From NCBI RefSeq assembly GCF_035492835.1, contig NZ_DATJIY010000066.1, forward strand, positions 1-64,000: a stretch of DNA of 64,000 nucleotides, read 5' to 3'. Under the pieces are notes generated by a model that was not told the DNA's origin, did not search any database, and saw only the letters and a program-made list of their open reading frames with translations. Below, piece after piece: positions 34,553 through 43,765 of the stretch. The translations under genes and the position numbers were made by a program. Positions within the stretch are counted from its first letter, which is position 1. Each line of letters begins with the position of its first letter. The stretch comes from Dinghuibacter sp035492835 (GTDB lineage: Bacteria; Bacteroidota; Bacteroidia; Chitinophagales; Chitinophagaceae).

Positions 34553-34837
34553 ATGACGATCGAACAATTTACAGAATCGACCAGGGAGGCCACTCCACCT
34601 ACGGACCTGACGGAGCCGCTGAAGGCGCTGTGGTACGCCGGCAAGGGCGAATGGACACGGGCGCACGAAATCATCCAGGACGTAGAGACAAAGACGGCGT
34701 ATCATATACATGCGTTCCTGCATCGCCAGGAGGGCGATATAAAGAACGCGGGGTATTGGTATCACCGCGCGGGCAAGGGCATCCCGGAAAAAACCATTTC
34801 CCAGGAGTGGAAAGACATTACCAAGTCGTTGCTATAA
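34553..34837 (+). CDS. Small conserved hypothetical protein
   Basis: Protein of 94 aa from the ATG at 34553; an upstream in-frame ATG at 34505 is less likely. It is cytoplasmic, with a helical pattern: LKALWYAGKGEWTRAHEIIQD then AYHIHAFLHRQEGDIKNAGYWYHRAG, like two TPR-type helix pairs. I recall similar proteins in many bacteria without a known function. It converges on the SDR gene, with the two ends overlapping by 6 nt. Confidence 0.75.
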   Translation: MTIEQFTESTREATPPTDLTEPLKALWYAGKGEWTRAHEIIQDVETKTAYHIHAFLHRQEGDIKNAGYWYHRAGKGIPEKTISQEWKDITKSLL

Positions 34838-35593
34838 CTGCTGCCCTCCGGAAACTTCAATGCGTTGGGCGTTGATCCAGCGGGCGTCATCGGTGCACAG
34901 GAAGGCGACCACGGAGCCTATATCCTCGGGCAGGCCGACGCGACCCAGCGCGGTGACGGAAGCGATCCGGGCGTTGACCTGGGCGTTGTCCCGTACCACG
35001 CCGCCGCCGAAATCGGTGGCAATGGCGCCGGGGGCCACGGTGTTCACACGAATTTTACGGGAGCCGAGCTCGACGGCCTGGTAGCGCGTCAGCACTTCTA
35101 TTCCCCCCTTCATGCTGGCATAGGCGGAGTAACCGGGATAGGCAAACCGGGCCAGTCCGGTGGAGATGTTGACGATACCGCCGCCGTCCGCCATCAGGGG
35201 CAGCGCGTGCTGGGTTAGAAAGAAGGGACCCTTGAGCTGAATCCGGACGAGGTTGTCGAACTGTTCCTCGGTCGTCTCGGCGAAGGCCGCGTGGATGCCG
35301 ATACCGGCGTTGTTGACGAGGAACTGGAAGGTGGACGTCTGCCAGGTGTCGCGGAGAGTGGCGGCGACCGACGCGAAAAAGGCGGCAAAGGTGGACGAAT
35401 TACTAACGTCCAGTGGAAGCGCTACCGCTTTACAACCCAGCTGTTCGATAAGGCCGACCACTTCCTGCGCTTCCCCGGCCTGGGTACGATAAGTGAGTAT
35501 CACATCCAATCCCTTGCGCGCCAGCGCGAGCGCCATATCCCTGCCCAACCCACGGCTGCCGCCGGTGACCAGGGCGATGTTGTTTTGTGCCAT
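34832..35593 (-). CDS. Short-chain dehydrogenase/reductase
   Basis: NAD(P)-dependent oxidoreductase of 253 aa. The Rossmann motif GGSRGLG is at residues 10-16, NNAG near 90, and the catalytic Y-x-x-x-K is YASMK. The C-terminus SGGQQL is typical of SDRs. The start at 35593 gives the usual N-terminus (MAQNNIALVTGG); eight more open codons upstream are unlikely. The substrate is unknown. The single-domain AraC gene 66 nt upstream reads in the same direction and may control it. Confidence 0.92.
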   Translation of the reverse strand: MAQNNIALVTGGSRGLGRDMALALARKGLDVILTYRTQAGEAQEVVGLIEQLGCKAVALPLDVSNSSTFAAFFASVAATLRDTWQTSTFQFLVNNAGIGIHAAFAETTEEQFDNLVRIQLKGPFFLTQHALPLMADGGGIVNISTGLARFAYPGYSAYASMKGGIEVLTRYQAVELGSRKIRVNTVAPGAIATDFGGGVVRDNAQVNARIASVTALGRVGLPEDIGSVVAFLCTDDARWINAQRIEVSGGQQL

Positions 35594-35659
35594 GTCTATA
35601 GAGGTTTTAGGACACAAAGGTACCTGGCGGACGCCTGGAAAAATGGTGACTGTTTCAGT

Positions 35660-36067
35660 TTAAATGGCGAGGGTCGCCGACTTCCGGCGGTCGGAAACGA
35701 CCTGCTCGCGGAACTGCTTGGGCGTAACCCCCGCGAAGCGTTTGAAAAACTTGGTGAAGTTCGACGGATCGTAGGTGAGGGTATAAGCGACCTCGTTGAT
35801 GGGGACGTTGCTTTCGGTCAGGAGTTGTTTGGCGATTTCCAGGATGCGGCTTTCGTAGAAATCGCAGGGGGTCCGGCCGGTGGCGTGTTTGATCGTATTG
35901 GTCAGGTGGGTGGGGTGGATGTGCAGTATGGCGGCAAAGTCGCGGATCTCGAACATGCGGCGTTCCCTGCCGGAAACGATGTCCGCAAGGTGTATATCCA
36001 GCTCCCGGTGAAAGGCCGCGGTGATCTCGTGCGGCCGGGGAAGCAATTTTTGGGTCGAGGGGGTCAT
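35660..36067 (-). CDS. AraC-type helix-turn-helix regulator, DNA-binding domain only
   Basis: Protein of 135 aa from the ATG at 36067. Nearly all of it is the AraC/XylS double helix-turn-helix (INEVAYTLTYDPSNFTKFFKRFAGVTPKQFRE), with no room for a sensor domain. The frame is open 45 codons further, but that is inside the divergent P450 gene. It is divergent from the P450, 29 nt away, and upstream of the SDR, so it may regulate both. Stand-alone AraC domains usually need no bound ligand or act with a partner; that is family knowledge. Confidence 0.85.
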   Translation of the reverse strand: MTPSTQKLLPRPHEITAAFHRELDIHLADIVSGRERRMFEIRDFAAILHIHPTHLTNTIKHATGRTPCDFYESRILEIAKQLLTESNVPINEVAYTLTYDPSNFTKFFKRFAGVTPKQFREQVVSDRRKSATLAI

Positions 36068-36096
36068 AGGCTGGCTAAAGATACATAAATTTAGGG

Positions 36097-37404
36097 ATGC
36101 CCTCCGCCTACCGTCTGCCTCCCGGATATAACCTGGCCCAAACCATTTTGTGGGCGCCCCGTTTTCTCCGGGACCCCATCCGGACGATTTCCCGGAACAC
36201 ACGGAAATTCGGTGGGACGTATTCCGCCCGACTACCTCAAAGGAGGCGGGTAATCGTAACCGAAGACCCGGGATTCGTACAATACATACTCAAGGATAAT
36301 CACACCAACTACTATAAATCCGAACTGAGCGCGGACCGTGCGGCGTTTTTCTTTGGCAGGGGACTGTTGTTCAGTAACGGCGACCACTGGTTGCAGCAAC
36401 GGCGGCTTATCCAACCCGGTTTTCACCGGGAGAAAATACGGAGCCTGTATGATATCCTCGTACGTACGACCGACGTCTTTCTTACGAGTCTCCCACGCGA
36501 CGCGACCGTCGATATATACCCGCTGGCGCACCGGTTGAGCTTCGAGCTGCTCATTCATTCCCTGTTCGACCTGGAAATACAAAACGAAAAAAAAGAGGAG
36601 CTCCGACGCACGTTCACCGATGTCCAGGGCCTGCTGATGAGAGAGGTAAACCAGCCGTTCCAACGCGCGCTCTATCCCCTGACGGGTAAGGATCGCCGGA
36701 TGTCTGATCGGATGCAGCGCATCAGGTTCGTCATCGAATCGATCATTAAGGACCGCCGTGATTCCGGCGGGGCCCACCATGACCTCCTCGACATGCTCCT
36801 GGCCGCGCGGTACGAGGACACCGGCGAACCCATGGCGGACGGGCAGTTGATTGACGAGATCATGATCCTGTTTTTCGCCGGACACGAGACGACGGCCAAC
36901 GCCCTGTCCTGGCTGTGTTACCAGCTGGCGCCGCGGCGGGATATACAAGACCGGATCGGGAATCTCACCGGCGATATATACGAGAGCCCCCGGGATGAAT
37001 ACCTGGCGGCGGTCATCAATGAGGGCATGCGGGTGTTCCCGCCGGCCTGGATGACCGAACGCGTGGCGCTCACCGACGACGGTTATGGCGCCTTTACCTA
37101 TCCCAAAGGCACGATCATCATTCCCTATTTTTATGGGGTACACCGGAACCCGGCCTTTTGGGACCGTCCGGACGCCTTTGAACCGGAGCGGTTTTTAGGA
37201 GAAAAGAAAAACAAGGCCTTCTTCCCCTTTGGCGGCGGACCGCGGCTTTGCATCGGGAACGGGTTCGCCATGGCCGAAATGGCCATCTTCCTACGTTTGT
37301 TTTTTGAAAAAAACAGACTCGAACCGACGGGCCAGACGCCGCAGCTGCGGCCATTGATTACATTGCGGCCATCCGAAGTAATCGTAAAATTATATGCGCG
37401 CTAG
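36097..37404 (+). CDS. Cytochrome P450
   Basis: Haem-thiolate monooxygenase of 435 aa. The I-helix oxygen-binding motif is AGHETT, the K-helix ExxR is EGMR, and the haem-binding loop is FGGGPRLCIG with the ligand C385. There is no membrane anchor, so it is a soluble bacterial class. No ferredoxin or reductase gene is adjacent. It overlaps the next gene by 11 nt. The substrate is unknown; related bacterial P450s hydroxylate fatty acids or terpenoids. Confidence 0.95.
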   Translation: MPSAYRLPPGYNLAQTILWAPRFLRDPIRTISRNTRKFGGTYSARLPQRRRVIVTEDPGFVQYILKDNHTNYYKSELSADRAAFFFGRGLLFSNGDHWLQQRRLIQPGFHREKIRSLYDILVRTTDVFLTSLPRDATVDIYPLAHRLSFELLIHSLFDLEIQNEKKEELRRTFTDVQGLLMREVNQPFQRALYPLTGKDRRMSDRMQRIRFVIESIIKDRRDSGGAHHDLLDMLLAARYEDTGEPMADGQLIDEIMILFFAGHETTANALSWLCYQLAPRRDIQDRIGNLTGDIYESPRDEYLAAVINEGMRVFPPAWMTERVALTDDGYGAFTYPKGTIIIPYFYGVHRNPAFWDRPDAFEPERFLGEKKNKAFFPFGGGPRLCIGNGFAMAEMAIFLRLFFEKNRLEPTGQTPQLRPLITLRPSEVIVKLYAR

Positions 37405-38011
37405 CTGTCTTACGGTGATATGCCTGATAACCTGTATAGGCCTGCGCGCGCAGGATACGCTCCGTATCATGTTTATCTACGGCTCCCGGCCGGCGAAGAA
37501 GTACGAGAAAACGGAGCCCAGGTGGTTCGGCGGTATCTATGGCGGCCACGTGGCCATGGAGATCGGGGATGACAGCGTGCTCAGCTTCCGGTCCACCGAA
37601 TACCCCTGTCACTTTTTCCCGCACAAGCAGTACAGCTCGAAGTTCGAGATCAAAACGGTCTATGGGATGTGGCAGACCTTCCCGCCGCACCATTATGTGA
37701 TAGCGGACCTGAAACGGGTGGTGTTCGCGATCCCCATCACCCCCGGCCAAAAACGGCGGATCGACAGCCTCGCCCGGCAATACCTTAAAAAAACACCCTA
37801 CGACTATGCCACCATGGGGATGCGGTGCGCCTCGGCGACCTACGACGTGCTGGCCAGGGCGGGGCTGTACAGGGACTATGGCGGCGCCACCTGGTGGAAG
37901 ATCCTTATCCCAAGGGACCTCCGCGCCCTCTTGTTCAGGACGGCCGGGAAGGACTGGCGCATCTACCGGTACGACGGTTCCAGGCGGCGGGTGTGGGAAG
38001 GGGATTCGTAG
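37394..38011 (+). CDS. Secreted hypothetical protein, possible permuted papain-like fold
   Basis: Protein of 205 aa with a signal peptide ending at LRAQ. The mature part has GGIYGGHVAMEIGDD (His) early, and RCASATYDVLARAG (Cys) late, again with His before Cys as in permuted NlpC/P60 or LRAT-like enzymes; compare the protein at 33155-33892. It is coupled to the P450 gene by an 11-nt overlap, but no link in function is evident. Confidence 0.6.
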   Translation: MRASCLTVICLITCIGLRAQDTLRIMFIYGSRPAKKYEKTEPRWFGGIYGGHVAMEIGDDSVLSFRSTEYPCHFFPHKQYSSKFEIKTVYGMWQTFPPHHYVIADLKRVVFAIPITPGQKRRIDSLARQYLKKTPYDYATMGMRCASATYDVLARAGLYRDYGGATWWKILIPRDLRALLFRTAGKDWRIYRYDGSRRRVWEGDS

Positions 38012-38019
38012 CGGATCCG

Positions 38020-38862
38020 TTAGTAGTACGTATAATATACGGTTGCCGGTCCGCTCGCCCCTGCCGGGGTGTCTTCCAAGGTCTTGCTGATCCGCCCCTG
38101 GCTGTCCAGCTGGTAGGTCAGCTTGATGTTCGTGGTCGTGTTCCCGATGGATTCGGGGAAGACCGCCAGCAGGTTGGCGTTCCCCTTGCCAAAAAGGGTG
38201 ACCGAGGGCCCGGCGTTCAGGAAGGAGAGCGCGGCGCCGACGAGCGGGTCCGGGGGCAGCGGCTGCGTGGTGGTCGTCTGGTTGGTATAGGTAAGCGATA
38301 TACTGGCCTGACTGGCGCTGTCGGTGACGAGGGTGACGTTGCCGCCGGAGATCGTAAAGGTTTCCGCTTCCTGTTCCGTGGTGGAGCCGTCGTCATTGAC
38401 CTGGAATTGCTGCTGTTTGACGAGATAGCCGGAGCCGTTATAGAAATACTTATATATGTAAGAGCCTGAACCGGGTGGTAGGGTCACCGTCGCCCCGAAT
38501 GGCGCCTGGTAGGCGCTGTCCGCATTACCGGAGGCATTCAGGAAGTATTTTGTCTCGAAGCCGCCCCCATCCGACGTCACGGTGTTGGTACCATAGGTAT
38601 ACGTAGTGACGGGGCCGGTCCCATTGTTTTGGGTGTACTGCGTACAGCGTCCCTGGGCGTCATAGACGAAGTTTTGATAGCCCGTGTCGTTCCGGCTGCC
38701 GATGGGCGTAATAAGGGTGATCTGCCTGATCCGGTCGGTGGACCCGCTGGGACCGCCGGGGTTGCCGCCGCTGCCGTTACCGCCGTTGTTATTGTTGTTG
38801 GTTTTGGAACAGGCGGTCAGCAACATGCCGGCGCAGCCGAGGACGACTAGTATCTTTTGCAT
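38020..38862 (-). CDS. Hypothetical lipoprotein
   Basis: Lipoprotein of 280 aa. The signal peptide has the lipobox LLTAC (Cys near 18), then an Asn- and Gly-rich linker (a run of five Asn). The rest is beta-rich with Tyr, Thr and Asn in repeats (VYDAQGRCTQYTQNN, YKYFYNGSGYLVKQQ), resembling YD/RHS-type repeats found in Bacteroidota DUF4595-like lipoproteins. The start at 38862 is the ATG directly before the signal peptide; the longer open frame is not supported. No function is known. Confidence 0.7.
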   Translation of the reverse strand: MQKILVVLGCAGMLLTACSKTNNNNNGGNGSGGNPGGPSGSTDRIRQITLITPIGSRNDTGYQNFVYDAQGRCTQYTQNNGTGPVTTYTYGTNTVTSDGGGFETKYFLNASGNADSAYQAPFGATVTLPPGSGSYIYKYFYNGSGYLVKQQQFQVNDDGSTTEQEAETFTISGGNVTLVTDSASQASISLTYTNQTTTTQPLPPDPLVGAALSFLNAGPSVTLFGKGNANLLAVFPESIGNTTTNIKLTYQLDSQGRISKTLEDTPAGASGPATVYYTYY

Positions 38863-38945
38863 CACGAGCAGTACGTTTATAGAAGAGTACCGCCACGGGG
38901 ACGAAAATCTACCGGCCGGGAAAATTAAATTATTGCGTGGGGAGC

Positions 38946-41744
38946 TTATTCGATCAGGACAAAGCCCGCCCAATAATAGGGTGGGTAGCCCTTGGCGCGG
39001 AGCGCATTCTCGGCGTCCTGCAGCGCGGCCCCCGGATCCTTCCCGTCCAGCCACCCTGCGTAGAAGAGGGAGAGAAGCTCCGACGTCTGCCGCGCGGGCA
39101 CCTGCCACAGGCTCACCAGCAGCAGGCGCACCCCCGCCAGCCGGAAGGCGCGTTGGAGCCCCAGCGTGCCTTCGTTCTCGGTGACGTCCCCCAAACCGGT
39201 TTCACAGGCGCTCAGGGTGACCAGCTGGACCCGGTGCAGGTCGATCTGTTCTATCTCGTACCCGGTCAGGATGCCGTCTTCCCGGTTGGTCCGGGGCACG
39301 CCCCGGAGCCAGTAAAAGTTGGCGCCCGCAAAGGCGATCCCGCAACGGAACAAGGGGTTTACGGTGGCGGCGATAAAGAGCCCGGGTTGGCTCGTATGCT
39401 CCGCATCCTTCCGGAAGGGGGTATAGAAGCCATGCGTCGAGACATGCAGGACGCCGCTACAGTCCGCGGCCTCCTGTTTGAAGCGCTCTTCGGTGGCCCG
39501 GGCGCCTTGTACGCTGGTGAAGGCGACGCCTTTTTTGGCAAAAACGGCTTGTAAGCCGGTGACCTCGCCGGCGCCCAGGCGCGACATACGGCCGGAACCC
39601 ATATCCTTGCGCACGGCTTCGGCTTCCAGCGCCATAGCCTCGGAGGGCTCCTCCTGGCTATAGGCCGCCGAGTCGTAGTCGATGTTGCCCCAGACGCTGA
39701 TCCGCTCTGGTGGACCGGGAGAGGTGCGGGACCGGTCGGCCAGATCGAGGTAGCGGTGGAGACGGTACCGGTGTACCAGGTAGTCGCGACCGGTAAAGAT
39801 CGCCTGGAAAGAAATATTGTTCAGCAGGCCGGCGGGTGAATAGGACACGTCCGGCGTTCCCGCCAGCAAGGGGTCCAGCGGCCGCCACACCAAATCATAG
39901 AGGGTCCGGCCCTGGCGGTGGCGGCCGTCGTAGAGGACCTCCGTGAGCTGGTCCTCGTCCGGTACGCTCGTCAGGAGGCGATGCAACGTCTCTTCGTTGC
40001 AAAGACGCACGAATGTGGGGAGCGTGTCACCCGAGCGCAGCACGAAGGCGGCATAAACGACGCTGTCGCTTTGGCGACCGTGACACGGATGGAAGCCCAG
40101 GAATTCCACGGTGGCCGACCCGGGCGGCAGCACCGGCAACCCGCGATAACGGTTATCAAATGCGCCGGGGTGCGTGTTCAGCTTTTTCTCCCAGGCCTCG
40201 CCCGCGGCTTCCAGGCTGTCGAGCTGGAACTGGCGGTGGTTTAAAGGCAACCCGTACTGTTGGGAAAGTACCTGCCGGTTCGCCAGCCAGGCGTGGTAGA
40301 CCGTATCGCCGGACCTCCTGGCCGCCGCAAGTACCGACTCTTCGCCATTCAGGACCAGGTTCTTCTGCTCCAGCTCCAGCAGGTAGGTATCCCTGAGTAT
40401 CTTGCTCCGGTAGTGTCCCTGCGAGAGGCAGGTATACAAGAGGTCGAGCAATTGCTCCAGGCCTTGTTTGAACTTGACCTGCTCGGACTCCGACAGCCCG
40501 GCAGTGTTCCGGTGCAATTGGTCCAGCGTCATCCGGCTGAGCGCGACAAGGCTGTCGGTGCCCTCCTGGTAGCTCCCGCGTGCGACCAGGCTGGTGCACA
40601 AGCCAAACATATCCTGGCGGAAAAAATAGGAATACGTCAAACCCCGACGTCTCAGACCGGTCATGTCGATACGGAAAAGGGAATCGGCCTCCCCGTAGCG
40701 GCCGGCTTCATTATACAAGCTGCCCAATAAGGTATGCAGCTGGTCGAGGTTGTCCGGACGGACGCCCGCGGTATCGCCAATCCTGATGCCCTGTCGCATC
40801 AGTTCGATGGCCTCGTCCAGGCGGCCCTTCTTTTCGGCATAGATGGCCCTTTCCTGGGAGAGGTAGGTCATCCAGCGGCCCCTTGGCATCACCCTTATCA
40901 GGCTGTCCGCTGCCCTGCATTCCACCATCGCGCTGTCGTCCATGCCATTGACGAAGTAGGTGTCGGCCGCGTTCATCAGGATCGGTACGTAATCGTCCTT
41001 GACATAAAATCCGGCGTCCGGGTCACGGAGGTCGATGGTCTTCAACAACCGAAGCGACGCCCGCATGTTTGCCAGGGCCTTTTGCCCATTGCCTTCCTCG
41101 GCATATATCATCGCCTCATTGTTGTGAATGCTCAACTGGAGGTAGCGGCCAAAAGGAGAGGTCGGGAGCGTGTCCAGGATGGACATGGCCTTTTCGTTCA
41201 AGGCCAGCGCTTCGGTGTAGTTGCCGCGATCGCTGGCTATGCCGCCTACCGACAGCAGGTCCTGGGCATACTGGCCCATCATATTGAACCGCAGCAGGAG
41301 CGGCAGGGCTTTTTTCAGGTACAGCTCCCCGTCCGTTTGGTCCCCGTAAGACAGGTAGACGTGACCCATGCGCGAGACCGAAAGGGCGTATTGACCGCGG
41401 TTGCCGGGGTCGTTTGGCTTCGGGTCGAGGCGGCTATAGAGGTCGACCGCGCGCCGGAAGCGGTCCAGCGCGGATTCATGCCGCTCCAGGAGACGGTATA
41501 GCTCCCCTTCCAGGTAATAGGTGCCCGCGAGTTTCATACTATCGCCCCCGACGCCGCCATAAAAGGGCTCCATACGCTGTGCATAGGGGATCGCCCGGTC
41601 GAACCGGTTTTGGTTGATGAAGTGAAAACAGCTATCCATAAAGACTTTCATCTCCCGGAAACAGAGGGTATCGGACTGTCCCCGGCAGTCGGTGACGCCA
41701 AACAGTATGGTCAGAGGTAAGATCAACCAACGAAACATCGTCAT
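38946..41744 (-). CDS. TPR and CHAT domain protein (caspase-like protease fold)
   Basis: Secreted or periplasmic protein of about 932 aa. A signal peptide (MFRWLILPLTILFG) starts it; the ATG at 41744 is preferred over an upstream TTG at 41768. About residues 60-480 are helical repeats of TPR type. A coiled linker follows, then the CHAT domain (about 580-932). The caspase-like dyad is visible: His in LHVSTHGFY and, 76 residues on, Cys in TLSACETGLGD. CHAT proteins are proteases of the caspase/separase class, often activated by a partner. It is divergent from an unusual sigma factor and an anti-sigma-like gene. The target is unknown. Confidence 0.85.
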   Translation of the reverse strand: MTMFRWLILPLTILFGVTDCRGQSDTLCFREMKVFMDSCFHFINQNRFDRAIPYAQRMEPFYGGVGGDSMKLAGTYYLEGELYRLLERHESALDRFRRAVDLYSRLDPKPNDPGNRGQYALSVSRMGHVYLSYGDQTDGELYLKKALPLLLRFNMMGQYAQDLLSVGGIASDRGNYTEALALNEKAMSILDTLPTSPFGRYLQLSIHNNEAMIYAEEGNGQKALANMRASLRLLKTIDLRDPDAGFYVKDDYVPILMNAADTYFVNGMDDSAMVECRAADSLIRVMPRGRWMTYLSQERAIYAEKKGRLDEAIELMRQGIRIGDTAGVRPDNLDQLHTLLGSLYNEAGRYGEADSLFRIDMTGLRRRGLTYSYFFRQDMFGLCTSLVARGSYQEGTDSLVALSRMTLDQLHRNTAGLSESEQVKFKQGLEQLLDLLYTCLSQGHYRSKILRDTYLLELEQKNLVLNGEESVLAAARRSGDTVYHAWLANRQVLSQQYGLPLNHRQFQLDSLEAAGEAWEKKLNTHPGAFDNRYRGLPVLPPGSATVEFLGFHPCHGRQSDSVVYAAFVLRSGDTLPTFVRLCNEETLHRLLTSVPDEDQLTEVLYDGRHRQGRTLYDLVWRPLDPLLAGTPDVSYSPAGLLNNISFQAIFTGRDYLVHRYRLHRYLDLADRSRTSPGPPERISVWGNIDYDSAAYSQEEPSEAMALEAEAVRKDMGSGRMSRLGAGEVTGLQAVFAKKGVAFTSVQGARATEERFKQEAADCSGVLHVSTHGFYTPFRKDAEHTSQPGLFIAATVNPLFRCGIAFAGANFYWLRGVPRTNREDGILTGYEIEQIDLHRVQLVTLSACETGLGDVTENEGTLGLQRAFRLAGVRLLLVSLWQVPARQTSELLSLFYAGWLDGKDPGAALQDAENALRAKGYPPYYWAGFVLIE

Positions 41745-41862
41745 CCAATGTATTAAGAATTCCGGCAAAAAATCCCCTAAGCTCCGGTAGATTTTTCCCG
41801 GATTTTGGGCACTTGTTTTTGATTATATTGCCCTGGCCGGTCGCATAGCGGCCTTGCCAGGA

Positions 41863-42456
41863 ATGGAAAAAGACCCGGAGTACTATTTAACGACCGAGAC
41901 GGCGGTCAGGATTTGCCGGCAAGGGGATAAAGAAGGGATGCAACACATGCTGGCCAGCCTCAGCAGGTTGCATAAGGCTTCTTTTTTCCGGAGGGTCGTA
42001 TTTGCCCAGGCCTCGATCCCGCCTGTGTTGCTGGAGGAGCTCGCCGAGAACGTTTTCCTCCAGACCTGGGAAACCTTTGTCCGGAAATTGGCGGATGGTT
42101 CGCTGATCGTCGGGAGCCCGGAGTATACGGGTTTGTTTTTTGTGATGTTCAAGAGGGGCTATCTCCGGGAGCTGGGCAAGGAGCTGAGGCGTGTCCGGGT
42201 GGAAAATGAATACGGGCGCTCCCCTATGGGGGCAGAGTCGCCCACGGACGAGGCGTTCTCTCTCAGGACGCGCCAGGCGCTCGAAAAGATCGGTGAGAAC
42301 TGCCGCCAGCTACTGACCTGGCGATACATAGAAGGTCTGAGCCACGACGCCATTGCCGTGCGCAAACGCATCGACCGGGCGTCTTCGATCAAGATGGTGA
42401 GTCGCTGCGGCAGGCGTTTTGCGGAGCTTTGGCGTAGCATTGTGCATCAATTTTAA
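41863..42456 (+). CDS. Divergent sigma-70-like factor
   Basis: Protein of 197 aa from the ATG at 41863; a TTG at 41854 is also open. It has the layout of a small sigma factor: an N-terminal helical region with LAENVFLQTWETFVRKL in the place of region 2, and a C-terminal region-4-like helix-turn-helix (GENCRQLLTWRYIEGLSHDAIAVRKRI). Region 2 is weakly conserved, so it is further from the consensus than the ECF sigma factors at 43271 and 57435. It lies 8 nt before the anti-sigma-like gene and faces away from the CHAT gene. Confidence 0.7.
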   Translation: MEKDPEYYLTTETAVRICRQGDKEGMQHMLASLSRLHKASFFRRVVFAQASIPPVLLEELAENVFLQTWETFVRKLADGSLIVGSPEYTGLFFVMFKRGYLRELGKELRRVRVENEYGRSPMGAESPTDEAFSLRTRQALEKIGENCRQLLTWRYIEGLSHDAIAVRKRIDRASSIKMVSRCGRRFAELWRSIVHQF

Positions 42457-42464
42457 TAGGGGAT

Positions 42465-43238
42465 ATGGACGAAGAGGCGTATTTGATAAGGATTGCAGAC
42501 TACCTGGACGGGAAGATGAGCCCGGCCGGGGAAGAGGAATTCATGCGGGATGTATCCGGGGACGCGGCGTTGCGCGCGTTGTTCGAGCAGGAGCTGGAAA
42601 TGGCCGCCCTGTTCACGCCGGCAACCCCTTCCGCCGCGCCCGTGCGCCGGACATTTCCCTATCGTGTGGCTGCCGTGGCCGCCGCCGTGGTGGCCGTGGC
42701 GGTCGGCGTTTACATCGTTACGGTGGATCGCACGCCCCCCAGGTCCGTGGCGGCCGTCGCGTCCGATACCACCCGGGTCGTGGCGCCGGCCCGGCCAGAT
42801 ACCCTGCGGGCGACCGATCCCGTTCTCGCGGCCCGGTATTATCAACCGTACGAATCGGCCAAAGACCCGGTGGAAGTAAGTTATTATTATAACCAATACC
42901 GACGCGGCCGGTATGCCGACGTCCTAGACGCCAAGCCCGTCGATTACCAGGTCCTGGACGCGGGCGGCTCCAAAAATGCCCGGTTGCAGCGGTATATGCA
43001 ATTGTACAAGGGGTTGTGCCTGCTCGAAGAAAAACAACCCGGCCGGGCCCGGCGTTACCTGGACTCTGCCTGGACGTCCCCCCCGGACGCCCTCACCAAT
43101 ACCGCCCAGTGGTACAGCCTCCTTGCCGCGCTCTGGCAGGGCGACCGTGCGGCGGTACATAACCTGGCAGACAACCTCAGCCGCCGGCCCAACCCCTACC
43201 AGGACAGGGCCCGGAAAATTTTACAGGAATTGTTGTAA
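42465..43238 (+). CDS. Membrane anti-sigma-like protein
   Basis: Single-pass membrane protein of 257 aa. The N-terminal 60 residues (YLDGKMSPAGEEEFMRDV) match the start of anti-sigma factors that have lost the zinc motif. The transmembrane helix is at about 67-85. The C-terminal periplasmic part is helical with a TPR-like look (YMQLYKGLCLLEEKQPGRARRYLDSAW). Encoded directly after the unusual sigma factor, it is probably its membrane partner. The periplasmic domain would be on the same side as the secreted CHAT protein. The role is inferred from gene order. Confidence 0.6.
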   Translation: MDEEAYLIRIADYLDGKMSPAGEEEFMRDVSGDAALRALFEQELEMAALFTPATPSAAPVRRTFPYRVAAVAAAVVAVAVGVYIVTVDRTPPRSVAAVASDTTRVVAPARPDTLRATDPVLAARYYQPYESAKDPVEVSYYYNQYRRGRYADVLDAKPVDYQVLDAGGSKNARLQRYMQLYKGLCLLEEKQPGRARRYLDSAWTSPPDALTNTAQWYSLLAALWQGDRAAVHNLADNLSRRPNPYQDRARKILQELL

Positions 43239-43270
43239 CCTTTTTCCCGTTTTCCCGTCATCCTCCTGAC

Positions 43271-43765
43271 ATGTCTTTGGAACTCTTCACGCATCGCGTT
43301 TTGCCTTTAAAGGACAAACTGTTCCGGTTTGCCTGCCGGCTGTTACAGAACGCGGCTGAGGCGGAGGATGCCGTCCAGGACGTGATGGTGAAGATTTGGG
43401 CCAAACGGGGGGAGTGGGACAGATGGGAGAACCTGGAAGGGTACTGCATGACGTCGATGCGGAACCACTGCCTGGAGAAGTTGCGGAGCAGGAGGGGGCG
43501 GTACGTGGAGGTGGAAGCCCTGGCCGGGCTGCCGGGCGCGGAACGGGATCCATCACAGGTCTTATTGGACCGGGAGGTCGCCGCTGAAATCCGGAAGTCG
43601 ATGGAAGCCCTCCCCGAAAAACAATACCTGGTCATGCAGCTCCGCGAAGTAGAAGGCCTGACCTACCAGGAAATAGCCGGGGCGCTGGACCTCAGCATGG
43701 AGCAGGTCAAGGTATACCTGCACCGCGCGCGGACGGCCGTAAAAAATACGCTATGGAAGATATAA
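43271..43765 (+). CDS. ECF RNA polymerase sigma factor
   Basis: Protein of 164 aa. Region 2 (RFACRLLQNAAEAEDAVQDVMVKIW) and region 4 (LPEKQYLVMQLREVEGLTYQEIAGALDLSMEQVKVYLHRAR) are both clear. It overlaps the next gene by 13 nt. The gene set sigma, anti-sigma, DUF4252, DUF4252 is a recurring Bacteroidota arrangement. The signal is unknown. Confidence 0.93.
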   Translation: MSLELFTHRVLPLKDKLFRFACRLLQNAAEAEDAVQDVMVKIWAKRGEWDRWENLEGYCMTSMRNHCLEKLRSRRGRYVEVEALAGLPGAERDPSQVLLDREVAAEIRKSMEALPEKQYLVMQLREVEGLTYQEIAGALDLSMEQVKVYLHRARTAVKNTLWKI

